A stretch of DNA of 64,000 bases from the NCBI GenBank assembly GCA_945641355.1, contig CALZEQ010000009.1, forward strand, positions 1 to 64,000, given 5' to 3'. Below the pieces are notes generated by a model, which made no database searches, was not told the DNA's origin, and was given only the letters and a program-made list of their open reading frames with translations. This document shows, piece after piece, positions 17,915 through 28,990 of the stretch (the first letter of the stretch is position 1; each line of letters starts with the position of its first letter). Made by a program: the position numbers and the translations under genes. This stretch comes from an uncultured Mediterranea sp. (lineage in GTDB: Bacteria; Bacteroidota; Bacteroidia; Bacteroidales; Bacteroidaceae).

Positions 17915-17949
17915 CCAATTTCTATTTTATTAACCAAACGATATGTTTT

Positions 17950-19344
17950 ATGAAGAGAACAAGTAAGTTAATTGTGGGGGGAGCCATCCTCGTAGCCGGT
18001 TTGGCTATCGTTTACCGATCCGTCAACCGGACTCCCGACTCGTCATTGCCCATCAACGAGCAGATGACGGAAATCATGAACGATGGCGGTTGCGTGTTCT
18101 GTCACACGGAGTCGCCCTCATTGCCCTTCTATGCCAACCTGCCGGTGGCTAAGAAACTGATTGCTGCCCATGTAGCCGAGGGCTACAAGGCATTCGACAT
18201 CACACCTATGATGGATGCGCTGGCTCGTGGTGAGGCTGTCAACGAGGTCGATTTGGCCAAAGTGGAGAAATGCGTGCTGGACGGCTCGATGCCGTTGATG
18301 CAGTACTATCTGGTACATTGGGGCTCTTCGCTGACCGCTGCGAAGAGTGACATTGCCCTGGAGTGGACGAAACAGCATCGTGCACAGTTCTATCCCAACG
18401 AACTGGCTGCTGCCGAGTTTAAGAACGAGCCGATACGTCCGATTCCTGACAGCGTGTCAGTGAACGCAGACAAGGTGCAGCTGGGTAAGGAACTCTATCA
18501 CGACACGCGCCTGTCGGGCGACGGCACCATATCGTGCGCCTCCTGCCATGACATTGCAACGGCCGGTGTGGACAATCACCAGTATTCCGACGGTATAGGC
18601 GGGCAGCTGGGAGGTATCAATGCACCGACATCGTACAACGCCGTGTTCAACTTCGTCCAGTTCTGGGACGGACGTGCCGCTACCTTGGCCGCACAGGCAG
18701 CAGGACCTCCCCTCAATCCGGTAGAGATGGGTTCTGCATCGTTTGACGAAATTGTAGAGCGACTCACAGCCGATGCCGACTTCACGAAGCGTTTCTGTGC
18801 GGCTTATCCCGAAGGACTGAGCGAACAGACCATTACCGATGCCATTGCCGAGTATGAGAAGACACTCATCACGCCTAATTCTCCCTTTGACCGCTACCTG
18901 AAAGGTGACAAGCAGGCTATGTCGGCCGGACAGATAGAGGGATATGCCCTCTTCAAGGAGTACAAGTGTGCTACGTGCCATGCCGGTGTCAATATGGGCG
19001 GCCTCTCTTACGAGATGATGGGACAGCGTGCCGACTACTTCAAAGACCGTGAAATCAATGTGAAGTCGGGCTTGACCGATGCCGACAACGGACGTTGGGC
19101 ACAGACGGGTGTAGAGCGTGACCGCTACCGCTTCAAGACACCCACCCTGCGCAATGTGGCTCTGACGTGGCCCTACTATCACGACGGTAGCGTAGCTACG
19201 TTGGAAGAGGCCATCGACATGATGGCTCGTTATCAGGTGGGACGTGCCATGCCGAAGGCTGACATCGACAAGGTTAAGAGCTATCTGGATGCTTTGACGG
19301 GCGAATATCAGGGTCAGGTGCTGACCAATGCAAATCCGAGATAA
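17950..19344 (+). CDS. Tri-heme cytochrome c peroxidase (MauG/YhjA-like)
   Basis: From ATG 17950 the protein has 464 residues with an N-terminal membrane anchor or signal (residues 8-22). It carries three CxxCH heme sites: CVFCH at 48-52, CASCH at 195-199 and CATCH at 339-343. The last two belong to the di-heme peroxidase core (LSGDGTISCASCHD, then LPYYHDGSV-like segment near the end); the first lies in an added heme-binding domain. This resembles YhjA, a quinol-linked peroxidase that removes H2O2 in the periplasm during anaerobic growth. The ccsA and resB genes just upstream likely mature it. Confidence 0.88.
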   Translation: MKRTSKLIVGGAILVAGLAIVYRSVNRTPDSSLPINEQMTEIMNDGGCVFCHTESPSLPFYANLPVAKKLIAAHVAEGYKAFDITPMMDALARGEAVNEVDLAKVEKCVLDGSMPLMQYYLVHWGSSLTAAKSDIALEWTKQHRAQFYPNELAAAEFKNEPIRPIPDSVSVNADKVQLGKELYHDTRLSGDGTISCASCHDIATAGVDNHQYSDGIGGQLGGINAPTSYNAVFNFVQFWDGRAATLAAQAAGPPLNPVEMGSASFDEIVERLTADADFTKRFCAAYPEGLSEQTITDAIAEYEKTLITPNSPFDRYLKGDKQAMSAGQIEGYALFKEYKCATCHAGVNMGGLSYEMMGQRADYFKDREINVKSGLTDADNGRWAQTGVERDRYRFKTPTLRNVALTWPYYHDGSVATLEEAIDMMARYQVGRAMPKADIDKVKSYLDALTGEYQGQVLTNANPR

Positions 19345-19389
19345 GGAGATGGCGTCCTTCGGACGATATCCTGTTTTGAAACGACGGTA

Positions 19390-19411
19390 GGGGTGGAAGA
19401 TATTCCGCCCC
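19390..19411. repeat. REP-like GGGGnGGAA palindrome
   Basis: GGGGTGGAAGATATTCCGCCCC is an imperfect palindrome downstream of the peroxidase gene. Related copies occur at 33006-33033, 33083-33104, 36401-36420 and 45923-45943. Confidence 0.75.
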
Positions 19412-19481
19412 TTCGTGTAAGAAGCGGACGAGAAAATCGAAAAGAGGAAGTGATAGTTTTCTGTTTTAGAAGATTATTTTG

Positions 19482-19489
19482 TACTTTTG
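19482..19489 (+). promoter_or_regulatory. -7 box for hisS
   Basis: TACTTTTG matches TAnnTTTG and lies about 117 bp before hisS, implying a leader of roughly 110 bases. The -33 element is weak. Confidence 0.5.
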
Positions 19490-19605
19490 CCACCTGTTTA
19501 TGAAATGTGGCAGCCAGCTGTCATCTGCCTTTGCTCTGTGTATGTCAGTTCGTCAGACGGAGAGAGGCCGGAAGCGATGTGAAACCTAAAATGAAATAGA
19601 AGTGT

Positions 19606-20964
19606 ATGGCACAGAAACCGAGTATTCCGAAAGGAACACGTGATTTTTCGCCCGTAGAGATGGCGAAGCGTAATTATATATTCAACACTATCCGTGAGGT
19701 GTATCACCTCTATGGTTTTCAGCAGATAGAAACTCCGGCTATGGAGATGCTTTCTACACTGATGGGCAAATATGGTGAGGAGGGTGACAAGCTGCTCTTT
19801 AAGATACAGAATTCAGGTGATTACTTCTCTGGTTTGACTGACGAAGAACTGCTGAGCCGCAATGCGGCCAAGCTGGCATCGAAGTTCTGTGAGAAGGGGC
19901 TCCGTTATGACCTGACGGTACCCTTTGCCCGCTATGTGGTGATGCATCGCGAGGAGATATCCTTCCCCTTCAAGCGGTATCAGATACAGCCGGTGTGGCG
20001 TGCCGACCGTCCGCAGAAGGGGCGTTATCGCGAGTTCTATCAGTGTGATGCCGATGTGGTGGGCAGTGACTCCTTGTTGAACGAGGTAGAGCTGATGCAG
20101 ATTGTAGATACGGTGTTCACACGTTTCGGCATCCGCGTCAGCATCAAGCTGAACAATCGCAAGATTCTCTCGGGCATTGCCGAAATCATCGGTGAGGCCG
20201 ACAAGATAGTGGACATCACGGTGGCGATAGACAAGCTCGACAAAATCGGCTTGGAGAATGTGAATGCCGAGCTGCGTGACAAAGGCATTAGCGAGGAGGC
20301 TATCAGCAAGCTGCAACCCATCATCCTGTTGAGTGGCAGCAACGAGGAGAAACTGGCTACCTTGAAGGAGGTGCTGGCTGGCAGTGAAACGGGCATGAAG
20401 GGTGTGGAAGAGTGCGAGTTCATTCTGACGACATTGAAGACGTTGTCGCTGAAGAACGAGATGGAACTTGACCTTACGTTGGCACGTGGCTTGAACTACT
20501 ATACGGGTGCCATCTTCGAAGTCAAGGCACTGGACGTGCAGATAGGCAGCATCACCGGTGGCGGACGTTACGACAATCTGACAGGCATCTTCGGCTTGCC
20601 TGGTGTGAGTGGAGTAGGTATCTCCTTCGGGGCTGACCGAATCTTCGACGTGCTGAACCAGTTGGAACTGTATCCGCGTGAAGCGGTGGACAATACTCGG
20701 CTGCTGTTCATCAACTTCGGTCAGCGGGAGGCCGCCTTCTCCATGGAGGTGCTGCAGCGGGTACGTGCAGCCGGCATCTGTGCCGAACTGTTCCCCGACA
20801 GTGCCAAGATGAAGAAGCAGATGAACTATGCCAATGCCAAGGGAATCCCGTTCGTGGCACTGGTGGGTGAGAACGAACTGAACGAGGGGAAAGTGACCCT
20901 GAAAGATATGGCGACCGGCGAGCAACGTCTGCTCACCCCTGACGAACTGATAGAGGCTCTCTGA
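19606..20964 (+). CDS. hisS: Histidine--tRNA ligase
   Basis: The 452-residue class II synthetase charges tRNA-His. Motif 1 lies around [20 protein letters not shown], motif 2 in [26 protein letters not shown], the two HisA/HisB signature stretches are [12 protein letters not shown] and [15 protein letters not shown], motif 3 is [13 protein letters not shown], and a C-terminal anticodon-binding domain follows. The start [16 protein letters not shown] is typical. It is followed by a strong intrinsic terminator. Confidence 0.97.
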   Translation: MAQKPSIPKGTRDFSPVEMAKRNYIFNTIREVYHLYGFQQIETPAMEMLSTLMGKYGEEGDKLLFKIQNSGDYFSGLTDEELLSRNAAKLASKFCEKGLRYDLTVPFARYVVMHREEISFPFKRYQIQPVWRADRPQKGRYREFYQCDADVVGSDSLLNEVELMQIVDTVFTRFGIRVSIKLNNRKILSGIAEIIGEADKIVDITVAIDKLDKIGLENVNAELRDKGISEEAISKLQPIILLSGSNEEKLATLKEVLAGSETGMKGVEECEFILTTLKTLSLKNEMELDLTLARGLNYYTGAIFEVKALDVQIGSITGGGRYDNLTGIFGLPGVSGVGISFGADRIFDVLNQLELYPREAVDNTRLLFINFGQREAAFSMEVLQRVRAAGICAELFPDSAKMKKQMNYANAKGIPFVALVGENELNEGKVTLKDMATGEQRLLTPDELIEAL

Positions 20965-21040
20965 TGGGGCGTTTCGTCCGGAGAGAGGGGAGGAAGCCTT
21001 CGGGATGTGACATCCGTGCGAAACTTCAATAAAAAGAATT

Positions 21041-21069
21041 AAAAAAGGAGCGATGGTCGCTCCTTTTTT
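21041..21069 (+). terminator. Intrinsic terminator after hisS
   Basis: AAAAAAGGAGCGA (21041-21053) and TCGCTCCTTTTTT (21057-21069) form a perfect 13-bp stem with a TGG loop and a T tract. Confidence 0.92.
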
Positions 21070-21174
21070 CGTATATTTATTGCAGGAAAGGAAAGAGATT
21101 TTTCATCCCGTTGTCACACAGGCGAAATGCTCTTTCCCGATATTTGCAATGTCATTTTAAAAAAGGAGGTAACT

Positions 21175-21315
21175 ATGGTATCTTTAGGATATAATGAAGA
21201 CGAAAGACAGAATGGTTGGGTGGCCCTGGTAATGGCCGTCATTGCGTTGCTGTTCATCCTCTATATGGGCAGTTCATTGGTTACCTCCACTCGCGAGTTC
21301 TGGACGATTTACTGA
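21175..21315 (+). CDS. Small single-pass membrane protein
   Basis: This 46-residue protein (MVSLGYNEDERQNGWV..., then one hydrophobic helix at about residues 14-34) starts at ATG 21175. An in-frame ATG at 21127 is less likely, because a Shine-Dalgarno-like AAGGAGG lies 5 bases before 21175, which is unusual in Bacteroidales and decides the start. It overlaps the convergent GH43 gene by 7 bases at their 3' ends. Function is unknown. Confidence 0.65.
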   Translation: MVSLGYNEDERQNGWVALVMAVIALLFILYMGSSLVTSTREFWTIY

Positions 21316-22901
21316 AACTGAAGTGCGTTGATCCGGCAGATGGACTTACCTATCGCCTTTGACTTGAATACAAGGTAGAGGGCGTGCTTGCCGCTGTATG
21401 ACGTGAGCTGGCTGACGTCCAGCCGGGCTGTCGTCGGTTTCATGTCAGCTTGGGCAGCTATCTGCAGCGTGGCCAGTTTTACACCACCCTCAGCTTGAGA
21501 GGGCCGGTCGGCAAATACCTCGATGCTGCCTTCCGTTCCTTCGGGTGTGTACTCCAGCAGCAGGGTGAGCTTCGGTTTCCCTTTTGCCTTGTCCAGATTG
21601 AAATATTTGTAACCAACCACCGAGCCGCCGGTATTGTGCACCATCGGGCATTGGTTGTTCTCTTCTGTAAAGCGTGTCTCTCCCTTCGTGAATTTCCCGT
21701 AGACAGGTTGTGGATAGGAACCTGAGTAGTGCATGTTGGGGTAGCTCTGATAGGCACCTTCAGGACCTGTATAGTAGCTGGCTATGCCGGCAGGATAGCG
21801 TTTGTAGGGATCCAACCCGTTGGTATGGAATCCTTCGGAGGTGTATTCAGCTTCTGAGATGCGTACCTTGCCTTGAGGACCCTCTTCCACCTCTACCTGG
21901 ATGGGCGATACCATGGCTTGACGGGAATACTCGTTGGTACCTGTCTGCCGGTGATAGAAGACATACCACTGACCGTTGATTTCGCAGATGCTGCCGTGCG
22001 TATTGCCTGTACAGGTGGCCGTTATCCGTACACTGCCATCGGGAGCCTGTTCGCGTCCCCTGCAGTCGATGATGGTTCCGCCATATGTATAGGGACCCAG
22101 CGGATGGTTGCTGTAGCAGTAGGCCAACGTGTAGTTGGTGCCTCCTAACCCAAACTCGCCCTCTTTTGTCCAGCGGCTGTAGATGAATACATATTTATCT
22201 TTGATTTTGCGGATGGAAGAGGCTTCAAAGAAGCGGTATATCTCATCTTGGTGTCTGCCGGGAATGAGGAACTTCACCACTTCTGTACCGGGTTTGACAG
22301 TAGCCATGGTCGCAGGATCCAGTTCGGCCGCATACGATTCTTCAAATCCCCAATATCCATACACTTTGCCGTCGTCGTCAACAAATACGGCAGGGTCGAA
22401 GCGCAGGACACCTTCCGTCTCCTTGGGATTCGTCGTGCTCCAGTTGCATACCTGGAAGGGACCGTCCGGTCGGTCGGACTTGGCAATCATGCCATTGCGT
22501 CCCCCATTTTGATTGTTAGGATAGAGGTAATAGACGGTCTTCCCATTCTCCTTCCGCCAGGCAAGGTCGGGTGCGTATAGCACATCGCCCGATCCGTCCT
22601 CGTGCAAGAGGTTTCCTTGGGCGTCGCGCTTCGACTCGAAGATGACACCGTCGTATCTCCATTGGGTCAGGTCTTCGACGGGTGCCGACCATACGACCTG
22701 GTCTTTTCCGCAATACTCGCTCTTCAATACATCGTGTGAGCCGTAGATGTACACGCGCTTCTTGCCAGGATGGTCGGGGTCTTCCAGTACATAAGGTTCA
22801 CCGTCGGGGATAAACTCGCCCATGGGCAGATAAGGATTTTGGGCACAGACCTCGATGGCGGCCAATGTGCCAAACAGAATGGGTAAAATGCTATTCTTCA
22901 T
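21309..22901 (-). CDS. GH43-family secreted glycosidase with C-terminal carbohydrate-binding-like domain
   Basis: From MKNSILPILFG at 22901 the protein has 530 residues with a signal peptide ending near VCAQ. An upstream start at 23009 would put 36 non-signal residues first. The five-bladed propeller shows the GH43 catalytic set: an early Asp around DGEPYVLEDPDH, the Asp in LYAPDLAW and the acid Glu in FFEASSIRK. The last 130 residues form a beta-rich CBM6-like module (YFNLDKAKGKPKLTLLLEY). GH43 enzymes act on arabinan, xylan or galactan side chains; no PUL partner is adjacent, so the substrate is open. Confidence 0.82.
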   Translation of the reverse strand: MKNSILPILFGTLAAIEVCAQNPYLPMGEFIPDGEPYVLEDPDHPGKKRVYIYGSHDVLKSEYCGKDQVVWSAPVEDLTQWRYDGVIFESKRDAQGNLLHEDGSGDVLYAPDLAWRKENGKTVYYLYPNNQNGGRNGMIAKSDRPDGPFQVCNWSTTNPKETEGVLRFDPAVFVDDDGKVYGYWGFEESYAAELDPATMATVKPGTEVVKFLIPGRHQDEIYRFFEASSIRKIKDKYVFIYSRWTKEGEFGLGGTNYTLAYCYSNHPLGPYTYGGTIIDCRGREQAPDGSVRITATCTGNTHGSICEINGQWYVFYHRQTGTNEYSRQAMVSPIQVEVEEGPQGKVRISEAEYTSEGFHTNGLDPYKRYPAGIASYYTGPEGAYQSYPNMHYSGSYPQPVYGKFTKGETRFTEENNQCPMVHNTGGSVVGYKYFNLDKAKGKPKLTLLLEYTPEGTEGSIEVFADRPSQAEGGVKLATLQIAAQADMKPTTARLDVSQLTSYSGKHALYLVFKSKAIGKSICRINALQFQ

Positions 22902-22924
22902 ATCGTATATATTGTGTTTGGCCT

Positions 22925-22955
22925 CAAATATAATGATTATCTTTCGATTACGCAA
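22925..22955 (-). promoter_or_regulatory. Promoter for the GH43 gene
   Basis: On the minus strand TATATTTG (22932-22925) is a perfect -7 box and TTG (22955-22953) lies 20 bp before it. The start codon is 24 bp downstream of the -7 box. Confidence 0.75.
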
Positions 22956-23011
22956 CTTCTCGCCCTCTCTTTTGGAAATAAACTGAAATCTTACGTATTT
23001 GTGGGGCATTT

Positions 23012-23087
23012 CTGTCAGATTATTGCCAATTTGTCAGCCTTCTGACTGCCAATAGCGGAGGGTGGAGCGTTTGGCACGCTTTTCGTA
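23012..23087 (+). promoter_or_regulatory. groESL control region with TGTCAG repeats and a sigma-54-like element
   Basis: CTGTCAG (23012-23018) and TGTCAG (23032-23037) are followed by CTGAC (23042-23046), the last two forming an inverted repeat with a 4-base loop. Downstream, TTGGCACGCTTTTCGTA (23071-23087) resembles a sigma-54 -24/-12 promoter, with the GG intact but the -12 GC read as GT. No CIRCE element or clear TAnnTTTG box is seen before groES. Confidence 0.45.
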
Positions 23088-23159
23088 AGGTCTCCGATGA
23101 TTGGATAAAGCAACAGAGTGTAATCAAATAATGTATAACATATAAAAACTGAAAAGATT

Positions 23160-23432
23160 ATGAACATCAAACCATTGGCAGACAGAGTTCTCGTACTCCC
23201 TGCTCCCGCAGAAGAAAAGACGATTGGCGGTATCATCATTCCTGATACAGCAAAAGAGAAACCTTTGAAGGGCGAAGTAATAGCAGCCGGAAACGGTACG
23301 AAAGATGAAGAGATGGTGCTGAAGGTAGGCGACCAGGTACTCTATGGCAAGTATGCCGGTACTGAAATCGAACTGGACGGTACGAAATACCTCATCATGC
23401 GTCAGAGCGACGTACTGGCTGTTTTGGGATAA
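23160..23432 (+). CDS. groS: Co-chaperonin GroES
   Basis: The 90-residue protein ([19 protein letters not shown]...) is a complete GroES: the mobile loop region [20 protein letters not shown] binds GroEL, and the C-terminal [14 protein letters not shown] closes the dome. It caps the GroEL cavity during ATP-driven folding. It starts 44 bp before groEL, and the pair form one heat-shock operon. Confidence 0.97.
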   Translation: MNIKPLADRVLVLPAPAEEKTIGGIIIPDTAKEKPLKGEVIAAGNGTKDEEMVLKVGDQVLYGKYAGTEIELDGTKYLIMRQSDVLAVLG

Positions 23433-23449
23433 GCAATTCGGAACGATAA

Positions 23450-25111
<1,662 letters not shown>

Positions 25112-25161
25112 AAAAAGCCAATCATCTTCCCCAGATAAGTTAATCACATAACAAATGTAAG

Positions 25162-25198
25162 ACTGCGGCGTCTCTTTACGGAGGTGTCGCAGTTTTTT
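25162..25198 (+). terminator. Intrinsic terminator after groEL
   Basis: ACTGCGGCGTCTC (25162-25174) pairs with GAGGTGTCGCAGT (25181-25193) using G-U pairs, followed by TTTTTT. Confidence 0.8.
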
Positions 25199-25221
25199 AA
25201 TAATCTAAACGAAAACGAACT

Positions 25222-26127
25222 ATGGCTTTTATCGACTATTACAAAGTGCTTGGGGTAGAGAAGACGGCATCGCAGGAGGATATCAAGAAGGCCTTCCGAC
25301 GGCTGGCACGGAAGTATCATCCCGATTTGAATCCCAACGACCCTACAGCCAAAGACAAGTTTCAGGCAGTCAACGAAGCAAACGAGGTGCTGGGCGACCC
25401 TGAAAAACGGAAGAAGTACGATGCCTATGGCGAGCAGTGGAAACATGCCGAGGAGTTTGAGGCGCAAAGGCAGGCACAGCAGCAGGCGGGCGGTTTCGAC
25501 GGCTTCGGCGGTTTTTCCCAAGAGTTCTCAACCCGGCAGCAGGGTGACTTCTCCGACTTCTTCGAGCAGCTGTTCGGTTATCGGAGCCGCGGTGACAGAC
25601 GGGGTGCCCGTACAGCGTTTCGCGGAGAGGATTATCATGCCAACCTGGAACTGACCTTGCGTGAGGCGGCCGTGACCCACAAACGGATATTGAACGTCAA
25701 CGGCAAGCAGGTGCGCATCACCATTCCGGCCGGTGTGGCCGACGGACAGGAGATTCGTCTGCGCGGATATGGTGGAGAAGGTGTGAACGGAGGAGAGGCC
25801 GGCGACTTGTACCTTACCTTTGTGGTGGCCGATGACCCTCGCTTCAAGCGGGTAGGGAACGACCTGTATGTGGATGTAGCGATTGACCTCTATACAGCGC
25901 TGCTGGGAGGTGAGCAGCTGGTGGAAACCCTTGATGGAGAGGTGAATTTGAAGGTTAAGCCCGAGACACAAAATGGGCAGATGGTGCGCCTGAAAGGGAA
26001 AGGTTTCCCGCTCTACAAGCAGGAGAGAGCTGCCGGTGACCTGATAGTCACCTATCAGGTAAAGCTGCCGGTCAACCTGACGGAACGGCAAAAAGAGTTG
26101 CTGCGTCAGCTACGCGACGCAAGGTGA
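25222..26127 (+). CDS. cbpA: CbpA-like DnaJ co-chaperone (no zinc finger)
   Basis: The 301-residue protein has an N-terminal J-domain (residues 4-68) with HPD at 33-35, a Gly/Phe-rich linker ([13 protein letters not shown]) and two C-terminal substrate-binding beta domains (residues about 130-300, including [20 protein letters not shown]). The DnaJ zinc domain is absent, so it is the CbpA/DjlB type, a partner of DnaK. It lies 111 bp after groEL, separated by a terminator, so it likely has its own promoter. Confidence 0.88.
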   Translation: MAFIDYYKVLGVEKTASQEDIKKAFRRLARKYHPDLNPNDPTAKDKFQAVNEANEVLGDPEKRKKYDAYGEQWKHAEEFEAQRQAQQQAGGFDGFGGFSQEFSTRQQGDFSDFFEQLFGYRSRGDRRGARTAFRGEDYHANLELTLREAAVTHKRILNVNGKQVRITIPAGVADGQEIRLRGYGGEGVNGGEAGDLYLTFVVADDPRFKRVGNDLYVDVAIDLYTALLGGEQLVETLDGEVNLKVKPETQNGQMVRLKGKGFPLYKQERAAGDLIVTYQVKLPVNLTERQKELLRQLRDAR

Positions 26128-26139
26128 CAAGAAAAATAG

Positions 26140-26178
26140 AAAAGGGTGTAACTGCGCGTCATGCAGCTGCACCCTTTT
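26140..26178. terminator. Bidirectional terminator
   Basis: AAAAGGGTG (26140-26148) pairs with CACCCTTTT (26170-26178) around an inner ACTGC/GCAG stem. It lies between convergent genes and carries A and T tracts for both strands. Confidence 0.85.
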
Positions 26179-26209
26179 CGTATTTCAATGGTTCTGATTT
26201 CCGTTCAGC

Positions 26210-27916
26210 TTACTTACGGTAGCTTGCCAGCTCTTCTGCCTTGAACTTGCGGATGAAGTTGAAGTGTTTCTCTATCTCGCTCTCGGCATAGTTCACGTAC
26301 ACTTCGGCCGACTTGGCGAAGAGTTCGGGAGCCTTCGTGGCATCCTGGATGATGAGGTGTGACATCACGCAGACAGCTGCCATCTCGTACAGACGACGGG
26401 CAACAAAGTCGAGCAGCTCCTGGTTCTGAGCCTCTTTGGTAGCATTGGTCACAGCTTCGAACTTGTTTGTCATCTCCTTCACCCGATCCATCAGCGGCTG
26501 CATGGCTTCGCTGCAAGGTATCTGCTCGTACTCGCGCAGGGTGGCGGCGTATGCTCCGTTCGTGACGTAGCGGATAGCGGCCACCGTCTGGAGTTGGGTA
26601 GTACCCTCGTAGATGCTGGTGATGCGGGCATCGCGGTAGATACGCTGGCAGGCATATTCCAGCATGAAGCCCGAACCGCCGTGTATCTGGATGCTGTCGT
26701 AAGCGTTCTGGTTGGCATATTCAGAGTTCATACCCTTGGCCAGCGGAGTGAAGGCATCGGCCAGCTTGGCAAATCTCTTCTGCTCCTGACGCTCTTCGGG
26801 AGTCAGCTTGCGCTCGCGGGCGATGTCGTCCAGTGCCTTGTAGATGTCCACGTAGCGCGAAGTCTGGTAAAGCAGCGAGCGGCCGGCATCCAGCTTGGCC
26901 TTCATGATGGCCAGCATGTCGTACACGGCGGGGAACTCGATGATGGCCTTGCCGAACTGCTTGCGCTCTTTGGCGTATGCCAGGCCTTCGTTGAAGGCAG
27001 CTTGTGACAAGCCCACCGACTGGGCAGCGATACCCAGACGGGCACCGTTCATCAGTGCCATCACATACTTGATGAGGCCCAACTTGCGGTCGCCGCACAG
27101 TTCACATTTGGCATTCTTGTACACCAGCTCGCAGGTGGGAGAGCCGTGGATGCCCAGCTTGTTTTCGATACGGCGCACGCTGACACCTCCGTCGCGTTTG
27201 TCGTAGATGAACATGGAGAGTCCGCGTCCGTCGCGGGTACCCTCTTCCGAGCGTGCCAATACCAGGTGCAGGTCGGCGTCGCCGTTGGTGATGAAACGCT
27301 TCACACCGTTCAGTCGCCAGCACTGGTTGGCTTCGTCGTAGGTAGCTTTCAGCATGACGCTCTGCAGGTCGGAGCCGGCATCGGGTTCCGTAAGGTCCAT
27401 CGACATCGTCTCACCGGCGCAGATGCGGGGGATGAAGCGGCTGTGCTGGTCTTCGTTGCCAAACTCGTACAGCGTCTCGATGCAATCCTGCAGCGACCAG
27501 ATGTTGCCGAATCCGGCATCGGCAGCCGCTACAATTTCGGCACACATCGTATAGGGTGTGATGGGGAAGTTCAAGCCTCCGAAGCGGCGGGGCATGGTCA
27601 TGCCGTTGAGTCCGGCCTTTACCATTGCGTCGAGGTTCTGCTTCGTGCCGCTGGCATATTCCACGCGGCCGTTTGCACATTTAGGTCCTTCAGCGTCCAC
27701 GCCTTCGGCATTGGGTGCGATGATTTCGCCCGTGATTTCTCCGGTGATTGCCAGTACCTTGTCGTATGAGTCCATGGCGTCGGCATAGTCTTGCGGCGCA
27801 TAGTCGTACTCGTCTTTGTCTCTGTATCCACGCTCCTTCAGTTCGCAGATGCGTTCCATCATCGAGTTGTTCAGGTGGAACTTGAGCTCAGGTATATCGG
27901 TATAAAAATTAGCCAT
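26210..27916 (-). CDS. Acyl-CoA dehydrogenase
   Basis: This FAD flavoprotein of 568 residues oxidises acyl-CoA esters to enoyl-CoA and passes electrons to ETF. The N-terminal, beta and C-terminal domains are in order: SMDLTEPDAGSDLQ in the FAD-binding beta domain, MNGARLGIAAQSVGLSQAAF after it, HGGSGFMLEYACQRIYRDARI and the catalytic Glu in SIYEGTTQLQ. About 130 residues beyond the usual core form an extra C-terminal domain, as in long bacterial and caffeyl/short-chain-type dehydrogenases. It follows etfA by 6 bp in one operon. The acyl substrate is not evident. Confidence 0.88.
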   Translation of the reverse strand: MANFYTDIPELKFHLNNSMMERICELKERGYRDKDEYDYAPQDYADAMDSYDKVLAITGEITGEIIAPNAEGVDAEGPKCANGRVEYASGTKQNLDAMVKAGLNGMTMPRRFGGLNFPITPYTMCAEIVAAADAGFGNIWSLQDCIETLYEFGNEDQHSRFIPRICAGETMSMDLTEPDAGSDLQSVMLKATYDEANQCWRLNGVKRFITNGDADLHLVLARSEEGTRDGRGLSMFIYDKRDGGVSVRRIENKLGIHGSPTCELVYKNAKCELCGDRKLGLIKYVMALMNGARLGIAAQSVGLSQAAFNEGLAYAKERKQFGKAIIEFPAVYDMLAIMKAKLDAGRSLLYQTSRYVDIYKALDDIARERKLTPEERQEQKRFAKLADAFTPLAKGMNSEYANQNAYDSIQIHGGSGFMLEYACQRIYRDARITSIYEGTTQLQTVAAIRYVTNGAYAATLREYEQIPCSEAMQPLMDRVKEMTNKFEAVTNATKEAQNQELLDFVARRLYEMAAVCVMSHLIIQDATKAPELFAKSAEVYVNYAESEIEKHFNFIRKFKAEELASYRK

Positions 27917-27922
27917 GTTGAT

Positions 27923-28942
27923 TTATTTACTGTTTTTCTTGTAATACTTAATGAGTTTGGGAATCACTTCCTCCACCGTACCGTTGATGACATAGTCGGC
28001 AATGGTGTTGATGGGTGCGTTCTCATCGTTGTTGATGGAGATGATAATGCCTGCATCCTGCATACCGGCGATGTGCTGTATCTGTCCGCTGATACCGCAA
28101 GCGATGTAGAGTTTGGGGTGTACGGTGATGCCTGTCTGGCCTATCTGACGGTCGTGGTCGGCAAATCCTGCATCCACGGCAGCACGGCTGGCACCTACTT
28201 CGGCATGGAGTTCCTTGGCCAGTTCGAACAGCTTGTCGAAGCCCTCTTTGCTACCCATGCCGTAGCCGCCGGCCACTACGATGGGTGCGCCTTTCAGGTT
28301 GTGTTTGGCTTTCTCCACGTGGCGGTCGATGACCTTCACCACGAAGTCTGTTTCGGGCACATACTTGGCTACGTCGTGCCGGATGACTTCACCCTGATAG
28401 TTCTCGTCCAGAATCTCCTTCTTCATCACGCCTTCGCGTACGGTTGCCATCTGCGGGCGGTGTTCGGGGTTGACGATGGTGGCCACGATGTTGCCTCCGA
28501 AGGCGGGACGGATTTGGTAGAGCAGGTTCTCGTACACTTTACCGGCTTTCTTGTCCTCGTGCGAGCCGATTTCCAGCTGCGTGCAGTCGGCGGTCAGGCC
28601 GCTGGTCAGAGCCGATGAAACGCGCGGACCCAGGTCGCGGCCGATGACGGTAGCTCCCATCAGGCAGATTTGAGGTTTCTCCTCCTTGAAGAGATTCACC
28701 AGAATAGAGGTGTGGGGGAGTGATGTATAGGGGAAGAGGCCTTCTGCATCGAATACGTGCAGCTTGTCTACGCCATACGGCAATACTTGTTTTTCAACGC
28801 CATCCAAACCCGTACCGGCGGCAATGGCTTCCAGCTGGCAACCCAGCTGGTTGGCCAGTTTACGGCCTTTGGTCAACAGTTCGAGGCTTACATCGGCCAC
28901 TGTAGTGCCTTCAATCTCAAGATATACAAATACGTTGTTCAT
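27923..28942 (-). CDS. etfA: Electron transfer flavoprotein, alpha subunit
   Basis: The 339-residue alpha subunit binds FAD and receives electrons from acyl-CoA dehydrogenase. The C-terminal FAD domain is clear: VGASRAAVDAGFADHDRQIGQTG, VHPKLYIACGISGQIQH and DAGIIISINNDENAPIN. The N-terminal domain pairs with EtfB. Gene order etfB-etfA-acd on the minus strand, with 6 and 48 bp gaps, makes a complete electron-transfer unit. Confidence 0.95.
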   Translation of the reverse strand: MNNVFVYLEIEGTTVADVSLELLTKGRKLANQLGCQLEAIAAGTGLDGVEKQVLPYGVDKLHVFDAEGLFPYTSLPHTSILVNLFKEEKPQICLMGATVIGRDLGPRVSSALTSGLTADCTQLEIGSHEDKKAGKVYENLLYQIRPAFGGNIVATIVNPEHRPQMATVREGVMKKEILDENYQGEVIRHDVAKYVPETDFVVKVIDRHVEKAKHNLKGAPIVVAGGYGMGSKEGFDKLFELAKELHAEVGASRAAVDAGFADHDRQIGQTGITVHPKLYIACGISGQIQHIAGMQDAGIIISINNDENAPINTIADYVINGTVEEVIPKLIKYYKKNSK

Positions 28943-28990
28943 ATAAAAATTAAACTCATCAACTTAATAAACTCAAAAAATCAGTCGAAC

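Noticed and set aside
23012..23046. A CIRCE (HrcA) operator before groES
   Set aside because: The TTAGCACTC-N9-GAGTGCTAA pattern is absent; the repeats there are CTGTCAG-type.
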